Assembly (NCBI GenBank): GCA_025449905.1
Contig: JANWIN010000004.1
Span: 88,656 to 126,574, forward strand
Source of the DNA: Candidatus Saccharimonadales bacterium
GTDB taxonomy: Bacteria > Patescibacteriota > Saccharimonadia > Saccharimonadales > JANWIN01
Length of the DNA stretch: 37,919 nt
Direction: 5' to 3'
Shown here: in pieces, positions 9,677-19,081 of the stretch
How the letters are laid out: every line of letters begins with the position of its first letter
Position numbering within the stretch: the first letter of the stretch is position 1
Translations under genes and position numbers: made by a program
Notes under the pieces: generated by a model
The model's input: the letters and a program-made list of their open reading frames with translations, nothing else
What the model was told of the DNA's origin: nothing
The model's database searches: none

Positions 9677-10819
9677 CTATTTAATGACTTTGGCAATCGC
9701 TGGCATAAGTCGTTTATCCATAACGCTTGGAATTATTTCGTTGGCGGTTGGTTTTTTAACTAGGCCGGCTATTACTTTAGCAGCGGCGATTTTATGCTCA
9801 TCGGTAATTTTATGTACTTTATTGTCCAGTGCCCCACGAAAGATACCCGGAAAAGCCAAGGCATTATTGACTTGGTTAGGGAAATCGCTGCGGCCGGTGG
9901 CCACTACCGCGGCGCCGGCTTTTTTTGCAACGTCGGGATAAATTTCTGGCACCGGGTTGGCCATAGCAAAGATGATCGGCTTTTTATTCATTACTTTTAT
10001 ATCATCGGCTGTTATCATCTCCGGCTTAGAGACGCCAATAACAATATCGGCTCCATGGAAAGCTTCTTTTATCGGCTTGGGCTTATGATGAGTGTGAATA
10101 ACATTGTGCAAGCTAGCTAGGTGACGCTTATGCTTGTTAAGATCTTTGCGGTTTTTGGTGATAACACCCTTACTATCGACTGTAATAATTTCCGGCTTAT
10201 CATAAAGATATAGGAGCTTGGCAACAGCAACACCTGCCGCCCCAGCGCCAATAATAATCACTCGGCAATCTTTTAACTGTTTACCGACAATTTTCAAAGC
10301 GTTAATAATGCCGGCTAGCACTACCACAGCAGTGCCGTGCTGATCATCGTGCATTACCGGTATACTAAGAGCGGCTTTAACGCGGTCTTCAACTTCAAAA
10401 CAAATCGGTGCGGCAATATCTTCCAGATTAATACCGCCAAAACTAGGAGCTATGGCAAGCACTGCGTCGACAATTTCATCCGCTGTATGAACATTTAAGA
10501 CAATTGGCACGGCATCAATGCCGGCAAAATGTTTAAAGAGCATGGCCTTGCCTTCCATGACCGGCAGAGCACCATACGGGCCAATATCGCCCAAGCCTAG
10601 AACTGCCGAGCCATCACTAATAACCGCCACACTATTATTTAGCCAGGTGTAATCACGGGCTTCTTTAGGATGTTTAGCGACGTGGCTGGAGACGGCCGCC
10701 ACACCTGGAGTATAGTAGGTGCTCAGCTTATCTTTTGTGTCTAATTTATCCTTTAAACTGACTCCAATTTTACCTTTTAGTTGTTTATGGCGTTTTAAAG
10801 CCTCATTGCCAAAGTCCAT
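9677..10819 (-). CDS. NAD(P)-dependent malic enzyme
   Basis: YYTPGVAAVS, VAVISDGSAVLGLGDIGPYGALPVMEGKAMLFK, MHDDQHGTAVV, GAGAAGVAVA, AMANPVPEIYPD. Confidence 0.95.
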   Translation of the reverse strand: MDFGNEALKRHKQLKGKIGVSLKDKLDTKDKLSTYYTPGVAAVSSHVAKHPKEARDYTWLNNSVAVISDGSAVLGLGDIGPYGALPVMEGKAMLFKHFAGIDAVPIVLNVHTADEIVDAVLAIAPSFGGINLEDIAAPICFEVEDRVKAALSIPVMHDDQHGTAVVVLAGIINALKIVGKQLKDCRVIIIGAGAAGVAVAKLLYLYDKPEIITVDSKGVITKNRKDLNKHKRHLASLHNVIHTHHKPKPIKEAFHGADIVIGVSKPEMITADDIKVMNKKPIIFAMANPVPEIYPDVAKKAGAAVVATGRSDFPNQVNNALAFPGIFRGALDNKVHKITDEHKIAAAKVIAGLVKKPTANEIIPSVMDKRLMPAIAKVIK

Positions 10820-10877
10820 TTATTTCAATTGTACTACCTCTTGAGATAAACAGCGAAATAGTGTAAGGTAAACTCTT

Positions 10878-11441
10878 ATGCAGTCAGTGGTTCAAAAGAT
10901 TGAAGACAAGCAGAAGAAGCGCCAAGTTGTCGACGTACGACCGGGCGACACTGTTAAAGTGCACCAAAAAATTCGAGAAGGCAAAAAAGAGCGAATTCAG
11001 ATTTTTGAAGGCCTGGTTATTCGCGCCAACCGTAAGAATAGGCTAACTGCGAGCATTACTGTTCGAAGAATTGCCAGCGGTGTTGGTGTTGAAAAATCAT
11101 ATCTGCTGCATTCACCACTTGTTTTGAAGGTTGAAGTTGTAAAACGTAGCAAAGTTCGCCGTAACTACTTAACATATATGCGCCAGCGCACAGGTAAATC
11201 TACTCGTTTGAGCGGCAAGGATTTTGATAAAGAAGCCGTTAACAAAATAGAAGATGAAGAAGCCGCCAAAGAAGAAGAAAAGCTACACGAAGCAGCAGAA
11301 AAACAACACGAAGCTAAGGCCGCCAAAGAAGCAGCAGAAAAAGCTAAAGAAGACGCCAAAGCCGAGGCCGCTATTCAGGCCCACAAAGCAGCTGCTAAAC
11401 CAAAAGCCAAAGACACCAAAGAAAAATCCGAAGAAGAGTAG
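10878..11441 (+). CDS. rplS: 50S ribosomal protein L19 with long Ala/Lys/Glu-rich C-terminal extension
   Basis: RPGDTVKVHQKIREGKKERIQIFEGLVIRANR...TVRRIASGVGVEKSYLLHSP...VKRSKVRRNYLTYMRQRTGKS. Confidence 0.96.
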   Translation: MQSVVQKIEDKQKKRQVVDVRPGDTVKVHQKIREGKKERIQIFEGLVIRANRKNRLTASITVRRIASGVGVEKSYLLHSPLVLKVEVVKRSKVRRNYLTYMRQRTGKSTRLSGKDFDKEAVNKIEDEEAAKEEEKLHEAAEKQHEAKAAKEAAEKAKEDAKAEAAIQAHKAAAKPKAKDTKEKSEEE

Positions 11442-11458
11442 TTTGTTATCATTAGAGC

Positions 11459-12019
11459 ATGAGGGTAATCGTCGGACTCGACGAAGTTGGCAGAGGCGCT
11501 TGGGCTGGCCCATTGGTAGTTGGAGCGGTTGTTCTGCCTAAACCTATTGACGGCCTAAAAGATTCTAAGAAACTCACAAAATTACAGCGTGAGAAGCTAG
11601 CCACAATCATTAATTCTGAGGCTAATGTTGGATTAGGATGGGTCTCGCACCGGCAAGTTGATGACTTGGGATTGACGAAAGCAATTTCCAAGGCAATGCT
11701 TCAAGCCTTAAAACAAATAAAGTTCAAATATGACGAGGTTATCATTGATGGCAATTTTAACTTCTTGCCAGAAATTCGTAATTGCCGAACCATCATAGGT
11801 GCTGACGAAACTATTGACTGTGTCAGCGCCGCGTCAATTATTGCCAAAGTTGCCCGCGACAATCATATGGTAGAAATGGCCAAACTTTATCCAGTTTATG
11901 GCTTCGAGAGCCACGTCGGCTATGGCACCAAATTTCACGCCAACGCCCTGAAAAACTACGGACCAAGTGCCATCCACCGTCTTTCATATAAACCCATGAA
12001 CCGGCTACTACCAATCTGA
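11459..12019 (+). CDS. rnhB: Ribonuclease HII
   Basis: VGLDEVGRGAWAGPLVVGAVVL...KDSKKLT...SAASIIAKVARD. Confidence 0.95.
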   Translation: MRVIVGLDEVGRGAWAGPLVVGAVVLPKPIDGLKDSKKLTKLQREKLATIINSEANVGLGWVSHRQVDDLGLTKAISKAMLQALKQIKFKYDEVIIDGNFNFLPEIRNCRTIIGADETIDCVSAASIIAKVARDNHMVEMAKLYPVYGFESHVGYGTKFHANALKNYGPSAIHRLSYKPMNRLLPI

Positions 12020-12063
12020 AATTGTACAAGATAATGACGATCGTCACGATTAGGGACAATTTT
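12019..12063 (+). repeat. 45-bp two-tier palindromic element, copy 1
   Basis: AAATTGTACAAGATAATGACGATCGTCACGATTAGGGACAATTTT; shares 15 + 13 + 7 matching bases with copy 2. Confidence 0.8.
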
Positions 12064-12083
12064 TTGGCGCTATAATTTAGCAG

Positions 12084-12425
12084 ATGACTAATTTTTCGCA
12101 TGGCCGAGCGGCTGAGGCCGCAGCCGCAGAATTCTTGAAGAAAAAGAAATTCAAGATTTTAGCCAAAAACTGGAGAACCCGCTACTGCGAAATAGATATT
12201 ATTGCCAGGAAGAAAAAAATCATATATTTCACAGAGGTAAAATACCGTCAGACAGCCCGGCAAGGCAGCGGCTTGGAATATATCACCCCAGCCAAACTAA
12301 GACAGATGGAACTGGCGGCTCGCTTTTGGACGGCAGAAAACGAGTGGCAAGGCGACTACAGGTTAGCGGCTATAGAAGTTAGTGGTCCGGCTTACGAAAT
12401 TACAAATTTTCTGACTGAGCTTTGA
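12084..12425 (+). CDS. YraN/UPF0102 family endonuclease-like protein
   Basis: GRAAEAAAAEFLKKKKFKILAKNWRTRYCEIDIIARKKKIIYFTEVKYR. Confidence 0.9.
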   Translation: MTNFSHGRAAEAAAAEFLKKKKFKILAKNWRTRYCEIDIIARKKKIIYFTEVKYRQTARQGSGLEYITPAKLRQMELAARFWTAENEWQGDYRLAAIEVSGPAYEITNFLTEL

Positions 12426-15030
12426 AGAAAGTTTTGACTTCAGCTGAGGCGCGCTCTTTCCAAGCCGACTGCCACTGAATCATTTCTACGCCCCGCTTGA
12501 ACATTTTGTCTAGACCAGGATCATTAACCGATTTAAAGAATTTTTTGTACTCGGGTAAAAACTTTTTATCGCTAAAAACCCGTGCGCTATAAATTGGCAT
12601 ATAGTAGAAGCTTAAATCGCCGCCCAGATTCTCTTTTAGCCACGCCCAATTGGTAGTCAGCCATTTCCAGGTTTGGGGCCTGGCGTGTCGGTTTAAGAAA
12701 CTGTATGACACCCAATAAGCAACATCCTGAAGTCTTACTTCCTTGCTTTTTATCATCGCCAGCGTGCGCTTAATAAGCTGGGGCTGCCTGAAGGAAGTCA
12801 GGGCCGCGGCGATGGTGACTTTTTCTTCGCTAAGCTTTGCTTCATGATAAAGTCGCAATAACTTTTTATGCTCAGCTTCACTTCCAAGTCGGGCTGCTGT
12901 ACTGAAAACAAGTCCTCGGAGGTCCGGATCAACATCGCCGCCACGCTTTACGCTGGTTTTTGAGGGAATAGTTCTAAGATCTGCTGAAATGTCTTCTTGA
13001 TGGCGGATAGCTTTAAAAATTTTCTGGCAGCGTGCGACAACCGCCGGTTCATCAGCTGAAGCCGCCAAGCCCAGTATCACCGGTCTAAGTAGTTGGTCAA
13101 AGTGTGTTTCTCCAACTCTACGTTGCCAGCCTAAGCGTTTGAGCTGTTTTGAGACAAGGTGTCTGATAAAAGGCTTCATGTCTTCGCGTAACTGTTCATC
13201 ATCCATGGCTATACGCAGCGAACCTAAAAAGCCGGAAATAACTTCCCAGACTGGATAACTAGACTCATCTATAAAATTATCCAAAAAATGAAGAGCATCC
13301 AAAGTGTCAGTGTGGCCACTTTTTGCGCAGTCAATGACGTCAGTCAGCAAACCTAAACGATCAACTACCTCAAGATGGCCCTTGCGTATTAATTCACCAA
13401 AGCGTTCTAGCTGCGTACTGTTATAGGCGACCCGGTAAAAGCCGCTCTGGCCATTGTTTAGCTTGAGCTCGTGGGTATCTGGCAACTTGAGACCCTGAGA
13501 TTTATTACTGAAAAGCTCGGGTAACTGTTTGTTTTTGGCCAATAGCGGAATCGGCCAAGTTTGGGGATTAATCTTAGAGTGGTTAGGGTTAATAAAAAAG
13601 CGTTCCTGAACCAACTTTAGCCTATCTTCTTCAACCGTAGCGTGAACAATTGGAAACCCAGCTTGAGCTATCCAACTATGCATAAAATCCCTAACCGGCT
13701 TTTCACTGGCCGTTTCTAGCGCTCGCCACAAGTCATCGGTCACGGTGTTTTTATAGGCATGCTGGCTTATGTAGTAGCGAAGACCGGCTTTGAAAGCCTC
13801 TTCACCCAGATAATGATATAGCATGTGAATGGCGCTTGAGCCTTTGCCATAGCTAATCGGTGGGTCAAAAGCGGTGCGGATTTCGTCTGGATAGTTAATA
13901 GCCGGCACCTCAATAGCTCGGGTGTGCTCCAGGGCGTCAAAACGCATGGCTTGTTGCTGCTCATCAACTATAAATTGGGTCCACATTTCCCAACCAGGGA
14001 AAAGGTTAGCCAGTGCCAGATGTTCAACCCAGCTGGCGAAGCCCTCGTTTAGCCATAGGTCAGTCCACCAACGCATAGTTACAAGATTACCGAACCACAT
14101 ATGAGCCATTTCATGAGCCACTACCATACCGACTAATTGCTTATTGGCTAGACTGGTATTCTTATCGTCGACTGACAAGGCCATTTCGCTAAAAGTAATG
14201 CAACCCCAATTTTCCATTCCAGCAACTGCAAAATCAGGCAGAGCTACTAAGTCACACTTAGGCAGAGGAAATTCATAATCAAAATAATCTTCATAAAATT
14301 CCAGACATCTAACGGCTGTTTCAAGCGCAAATCCAGTGTGTTCGACAATGCCCGGCGTCGAGTAAGTCCGTACCACCACGCCGCGTTTAGTTTTAGCTTC
14401 CTTAAACTTCAGCTCGCCGTAAACAAAAGCCAGAAGGTAGGTGGGCATTAAGGGAGTAGTCTCAAAAGTCGTAACCGTTTGCTTGCCACTGGCCTTGGTC
14501 GATTTGACCGGAGTATTTGAGACAACCGCTTCGCCTATGGGTGTAGTTAAACTCAGGTCAAAAGTGGCCTTAGCTTCCGGCTCGTCAATACAAGGAAAGA
14601 CTTGCCGGGCAAAATGGCTTTCAAACTGCGTGGCAATAAGTTTTTTCTCTTTGCCAGCGTGTTTAAAATAACATGGGTAGATACCATCCATTGGCCTAGT
14701 AATCTTACCCCTAAAGCTAATTTCTACGCTGTAATTACCAGCAAAAATTTTTTGGGAGGTATGTAAGCGCAGTTCGTCCATTTTTTCATGCGTATTAAGT
14801 CGACTAACTTTTATCTCTTTATCAGCCGTGCGATCATGCCTAGTAAGCTTGGCTTTGGTTATAGTCAGGCCTTTTTGATGGAAAGTGATTCGCTGGCTGG
14901 GCGGACCGACCTTTTTGCCCCGTATCACAACCGTACCGCTAAAGCTCATTTTTTCGCGGTCTGGGATCAGGTCTAATTGATAATTAGCCGGCTGGAACTG
15001 CTCGAACAGCCGTTTCACTTTTTTAGCCAT
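12400..15030 (-). CDS. M1-family (PepN/ERAP-like) zinc aminopeptidase
   Basis: AGMENWG (GAMEN-like) and HEMAHMWFGNLVTMRWWTDLWLNEGFASW. Confidence 0.95.
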   Translation of the reverse strand: MAKKVKRLFEQFQPANYQLDLIPDREKMSFSGTVVIRGKKVGPPSQRITFHQKGLTITKAKLTRHDRTADKEIKVSRLNTHEKMDELRLHTSQKIFAGNYSVEISFRGKITRPMDGIYPCYFKHAGKEKKLIATQFESHFARQVFPCIDEPEAKATFDLSLTTPIGEAVVSNTPVKSTKASGKQTVTTFETTPLMPTYLLAFVYGELKFKEAKTKRGVVVRTYSTPGIVEHTGFALETAVRCLEFYEDYFDYEFPLPKCDLVALPDFAVAGMENWGCITFSEMALSVDDKNTSLANKQLVGMVVAHEMAHMWFGNLVTMRWWTDLWLNEGFASWVEHLALANLFPGWEMWTQFIVDEQQQAMRFDALEHTRAIEVPAINYPDEIRTAFDPPISYGKGSSAIHMLYHYLGEEAFKAGLRYYISQHAYKNTVTDDLWRALETASEKPVRDFMHSWIAQAGFPIVHATVEEDRLKLVQERFFINPNHSKINPQTWPIPLLAKNKQLPELFSNKSQGLKLPDTHELKLNNGQSGFYRVAYNSTQLERFGELIRKGHLEVVDRLGLLTDVIDCAKSGHTDTLDALHFLDNFIDESSYPVWEVISGFLGSLRIAMDDEQLREDMKPFIRHLVSKQLKRLGWQRRVGETHFDQLLRPVILGLAASADEPAVVARCQKIFKAIRHQEDISADLRTIPSKTSVKRGGDVDPDLRGLVFSTAARLGSEAEHKKLLRLYHEAKLSEEKVTIAAALTSFRQPQLIKRTLAMIKSKEVRLQDVAYWVSYSFLNRHARPQTWKWLTTNWAWLKENLGGDLSFYYMPIYSARVFSDKKFLPEYKKFFKSVNDPGLDKMFKRGVEMIQWQSAWKERASAEVKTFFKAQSENL

Positions 15031-15063
15031 TAGATATATTTTAACATATTTTCAGGGGTAGAA

Positions 15064-15092
15064 TTGACATTTTAAGCAAAATCAAGTAATCT
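15064..15092 (+). promoter_or_regulatory. nusA promoter
   Basis: TTGACA (15064-15069), 17-nt spacer, TAATCT (15087-15092). Confidence 0.8.
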
Positions 15093-15104
15093 TATTAGGT
15101 ATTG

Positions 15105-15129
15105 ATCCGGCCAGCAGGTCGGATTTTTT
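15105..15129 (+). terminator. Intrinsic terminator hairpin in the nusA 5' leader
   Basis: ATCCGGCC-AGCA-GGTCGGAT (8 bp, one G-U) followed by TTTTTT; nusA SD AGGAG and ATG follow. Confidence 0.82.
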
Positions 15130-15142
15130 CATAGGAGAAACC

Positions 15143-16366
15143 ATGGAACTAGATATGAAACAACTGGCCTTGGCCGTCAAAGCCATTGCCGAGGAAAAAA
15201 ACCTGCCAGAAGAAACCGTTCAGGAGATTGTTGAACAATCTCTAGCGGCCGCTTATCGGCGTGATTATGGTGACCGCGAGCAGGAAGTTCGTGTAACCAT
15301 GAATTTGAATAACGGCGAGGTTGATGCTTATATTTCTAAAGAAGTTGTAAAAGATGTTGAGGATGAGCGTTTTGAAATTAACCTAACCGAAGCTCAGGCT
15401 GTGCGAAAAAACGCCAAAATTGGTGAAACTGTCGAGTTGCATGAAAAAGTCGAAAGTTTTGGACGGGTAGCAGCTCAAACCGCTAAACAGGTTATTTTGC
15501 AGCGCTTGCGAGAAGCAGAGCGTGAAATCGTTATGGCCGAATATCAAGACAAAATCGGCACGGTTATTAACGGCATTGTCGGCCGGGTAGAAACTAATAT
15601 TGTACGGATTGAGCTAGGTAAAGCTCAAGGCATTATGCCTAAGAGCGAGCAAATTCAAGGTGAGCGCTATTTCCCCGGCCAGAGACTAAAAGTTTTCCTA
15701 AAAGACGTGGAGCGTGGCTTTCGCGGCCCGCAGTTGGTGGTCAGCCGCGGCCATCCGGAATTTATAGAATGGCTATTTAGAAGTGAAGTGCCGGAGATGG
15801 AAAACGGCGCTGTGGAAATTAAGGACTTAGCCCGCGAAGCTGGAGTTAGAACAAAAATTGCTGTACACAGCACCGTTCCGGGCGTTGATCCAGTTGGTAC
15901 GTTTGTTGGCGGCCACGGTACGCGAGTTAACGCTGTAGTTAGTGAAATTGGCGAGCAGGAAAAGATTGACATTGTGGTTTGGGACGAAAACTCCGAACAG
16001 TACATTATTAATGCCCTAAGCCCGACCAACGTCACCAAAGTCAAGATTGATGAAAAAGCCAAAAAGGCCACGGTTGTGGTGCCAGAAGATCAGTTAAGCA
16101 TTGCGATTGGTAAAAGCGGCCAAAATGTGCGACTGGCTAGTAAATTAACAGGCTACGAGATTGATATTACAGCGGAAGGTGAAGAAGGCAAGAAAAAGCC
16201 GGCAGTTAAATCAGCTGAAGAAAAAACTCCAGCAGCGGCCCCTAAGCTCAAGAAAAAAGAGCAATTAGAGAGTAGTCTGCTAGAGGCAATCGAAGAACAT
16301 GGTGTTGAAGAAAAGACCGAACCAGCCAAAGAAGCTGAAAAACAGATGAAAAACAAGCAAGTCTAG
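15143..16366 (+). CDS. nusA: Transcription termination/antitermination protein NusA with charged C-terminal extension
   Basis: S1/KH organisation; GVRTKIAVHST.PGVDPVGTFVGGHGTRVNAVVSEIGEQEKIDIV; IAIGKSGQNVRLASKLTGYEIDI. Confidence 0.96.
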   Translation: MELDMKQLALAVKAIAEEKNLPEETVQEIVEQSLAAAYRRDYGDREQEVRVTMNLNNGEVDAYISKEVVKDVEDERFEINLTEAQAVRKNAKIGETVELHEKVESFGRVAAQTAKQVILQRLREAEREIVMAEYQDKIGTVINGIVGRVETNIVRIELGKAQGIMPKSEQIQGERYFPGQRLKVFLKDVERGFRGPQLVVSRGHPEFIEWLFRSEVPEMENGAVEIKDLAREAGVRTKIAVHSTVPGVDPVGTFVGGHGTRVNAVVSEIGEQEKIDIVVWDENSEQYIINALSPTNVTKVKIDEKAKKATVVVPEDQLSIAIGKSGQNVRLASKLTGYEIDITAEGEEGKKKPAVKSAEEKTPAAAPKLKKKEQLESSLLEAIEEHGVEEKTEPAKEAEKQMKNKQV

Positions 16367-16544
16367 CACTCTTGACCTACGGGCCAAAACTGCCAGATTA
16401 TGATATTGTCTGGCACATCTGTGTCAACCTATTGCACGACTTTTTCTTCCGGTTCAGCTCAAAGTAGCTACAGCTACATTTTGCTCTAATCCTCAGAAAA
16501 ATTCACACACTAGGCTGTCTCAGAAGCACCAACCAGCATCATAA

Positions 16545-16571
16545 CTAGCACTCTTGACCCGCGAGTGCTAA
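16545..16571 (+). promoter_or_regulatory. CIRCE element (HrcA operator) of clpC
   Basis: CTAGCACTC-N9-GAGTGCTAA. Confidence 0.92.
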
Positions 16572-16581
16572 TTGATATAAT
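16554..16581 (+). promoter_or_regulatory. clpC promoter
   Basis: TTGACC-16 nt-TATAAT, ATG 6 nt downstream. Confidence 0.85.
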
Positions 16582-16587
16582 GGTTAT

Positions 16588-19065
16588 ATGATGCCTCAAA
16601 GTCCTGACTTTCAGGAATTTCTAAACCACCTAACAAACAATGCTCTAGCGAGCCTAAAGCATGCTGATGCCATTGCTCGCAGTTTTGGCAGTGCCTACAT
16701 CGGTACCGAACACTTACTCTTGGGAGTCTTAGCGCAGGATTCATCGATGGGTTCAAAATTATTAGAAGGCGTGGGAGTGACTTTAGATAGAGCCCGCATG
16801 GCATTAAATCTGACACCTAAAACATTAGTTATAAACATGGGTGCAAAGGGACTAAGCGAAACTGCAAAACTGACACTGAAAATGGCATATGACGTGGCCC
16901 AGGATTTTAATCAGGAATACTGCGGCACCGAGCATATTTTATATAGCATATTGAGCCAAAAGAATGCTCGGGCGACGATTTTACTGCGCGATATGAACGT
17001 TAACACCAACCAGCTAACAGCCGAATTAGAACAATTTTTAAATCGCCAGCAATATGAGGATAGTAGCCAGGCCAGTGATACTGGACGACGAATTCGCAAG
17101 CAACGTAAAACTGCCCTGGACTTTTTTGGCACTGACCTAACCGCTCAAGCCCGTCAAGGAAAGCTCGATCCGGTTGTTGGCCGAGAAAATCAAATCCGCC
17201 GCGTAATCACCATTTTGAACCGCCGGACTAAAAATAATCCAGTGTTAATTGGTGAGCCGGGTGTCGGCAAGACAGCAATCGTCGAGGGCTTGGCCCAGCG
17301 AATTGTCACTGAAGACGTGCCGGACAGTCTGCTTGATAAACGAATTATTATGCTTGATCTGGCTGGCATGGTGGCTGGTACTAAATACCGCGGTGAGTTT
17401 GAAGAGCGATTGAAGAAAGTTATGGCTGAACTGGACAAAGATTCTAAAACGATTGTCTTTATTGATGAGTTGCATTTAATAGTTGGTACTGGTGCAGCCG
17501 AAGGGGCTATGGACGCCGGCAATATCTTAAAACCGGCCTTGGCCCGCGGCAAAATGCAGGTAGTTGGCGCAACCACTACAAGCGAATACACCAAACATAT
17601 TGAAAAAGATGCGGCCTTGGAACGGCGCTTCCAGCCAATTCAAGTCCCCGAGACTAACTTCGCTGAAACTTTAGCAATCTTGAAAGGCTTGCGCAAGCAT
17701 TATGAGGCCTTTCACGGTGTTTCAGTCAGTGATGAGGTGCTCTACGACACCGTAAATCTTGCCCAGCGCTATATAAATGATCGTTTTATGCCCGATAAAG
17801 CCATTGACTTGCTGGATGAGACTTCCGCATATCTTAGGGTAGATAAAGGCAAGGTACCGCCGCATGTCCGCAAACTGCAAAAAGAGCTGAAGCTTATCAA
17901 TGCCCGTATGGAAGATGCCGCTGAAGCCGGTGACTATGAACGAGCGGCTCGAGCCAAAACCCGCACCAGCCAAATTCAAGAAGAATTAAAAAAACTGCAA
18001 ACTAGCGGTAAGGCAGCTAACAAGCTAAGTATGAAAAGTGAGGACGTAGCTGAAGTGGTAGCTCGTATTACCGGTGTGCCGGTGACTAAAGTTATACGCT
18101 CCGAAGCCAAGTACTTGCTCAACTTGGAGAAGAACTTATCGAAACATGTAATTGGCCAAAGTGAGGCAGTGGCTGCAGTGGCTAAAGCTGTGCGCCGCAA
18201 CCGCTCTGGTATTAGCCATGCCGGGCGGCCAATCGGCTCATTTGTATTCTTAGGTCCAACTGGCGTCGGCAAGACCGAGCTAGCTCGCGTATTAGCCCGA
18301 GAGTTTTTTGGTAGCGACAACTCACTCATAAAAATTGACATGAGCGAGTTTAGCGAACGACACACATCATCTCGTTTAGTTGGTGCGCCGGCTGGCTATG
18401 TCGGCTACGACGACGGCGGCCAGCTGACCGATAAAGTGCGCCGCCAGCCCTACAGCCTGGTGCTGTTTGATGAAATTGAAAAAGCTCACCCCGAAGTCTT
18501 TAATATGCTTCTACAGATACTAGAAGACGGCGTTTTAACTGATGCTAAGGGCCGCAAAATTGACTTCACTAATGCCATTATTATTATGACTAGCAACATT
18601 GGCGCCGAGAAACTACAAAAAGAGGCCAACCTTGGCTTCCACGCTACTGATGCATCAACTCAAAAAGATCTTGACACTCTTCATAATCAGAATAAAGACA
18701 AAGTTTTAGACGAACTAAAGAAAACAATGCGTCCAGAACTAGTTAACCGTATTGATAAGCTAATTGTCTTTAGAGCGCTGACACCTAAAGACGTTATGAA
18801 GATTCTAGATCTGCAAATTGAGGAGCTTCGCCAGCGCTTGATTAAGCACGGGTTAGGGCTAGAGGTTACAGCTGCCGCTAAGCAGCACCTGTTGAATGAG
18901 GGCTACGATGCCTTGCATGGTGTTCGACCACTTCGCCGCTTACTGCAAGATACTATCGAAGATCACATCGCATTGGAGATGCTGGATAGCAAGGTAACTA
19001 AGGGCGATATTGTTCAGGTTGGTATGCGTGATAAAGAGCTTAACTACGCTTCAATAACCGAATAA
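16588..19065 (+). CDS. clpC: ATP-dependent Clp protease ATP-binding subunit ClpC
   Basis: N-terminal Clp repeats, Walker [14 protein letters not shown] and [15 protein letters not shown]-like linker. Confidence 0.95.
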   Translation: MMPQSPDFQEFLNHLTNNALASLKHADAIARSFGSAYIGTEHLLLGVLAQDSSMGSKLLEGVGVTLDRARMALNLTPKTLVINMGAKGLSETAKLTLKMAYDVAQDFNQEYCGTEHILYSILSQKNARATILLRDMNVNTNQLTAELEQFLNRQQYEDSSQASDTGRRIRKQRKTALDFFGTDLTAQARQGKLDPVVGRENQIRRVITILNRRTKNNPVLIGEPGVGKTAIVEGLAQRIVTEDVPDSLLDKRIIMLDLAGMVAGTKYRGEFEERLKKVMAELDKDSKTIVFIDELHLIVGTGAAEGAMDAGNILKPALARGKMQVVGATTTSEYTKHIEKDAALERRFQPIQVPETNFAETLAILKGLRKHYEAFHGVSVSDEVLYDTVNLAQRYINDRFMPDKAIDLLDETSAYLRVDKGKVPPHVRKLQKELKLINARMEDAAEAGDYERAARAKTRTSQIQEELKKLQTSGKAANKLSMKSEDVAEVVARITGVPVTKVIRSEAKYLLNLEKNLSKHVIGQSEAVAAVAKAVRRNRSGISHAGRPIGSFVFLGPTGVGKTELARVLAREFFGSDNSLIKIDMSEFSERHTSSRLVGAPAGYVGYDDGGQLTDKVRRQPYSLVLFDEIEKAHPEVFNMLLQILEDGVLTDAKGRKIDFTNAIIIMTSNIGAEKLQKEANLGFHATDASTQKDLDTLHNQNKDKVLDELKKTMRPELVNRIDKLIVFRALTPKDVMKILDLQIEELRQRLIKHGLGLEVTAAAKQHLLNEGYDALHGVRPLRRLLQDTIEDHIALEMLDSKVTKGDIVQVGMRDKELNYASITE

Positions 19066-19081
19066 GGTTATACTTAATCAA

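Noticed and set aside
11254-11541. Lys-rich ORF in another frame over the rplS tail and the antisense Phe/Ser-rich ORFs
   Set aside because: Shadow ORFs created by the repetitive GAAGCAGCAGAAAAA codon usage of the L19 extension; no promoter or RBS.
15667-16071. Antisense 134-aa ORF inside nusA (and similar ones in clpC)
   Set aside because: Consistent with codon-bias shadow ORFs of conserved genes.
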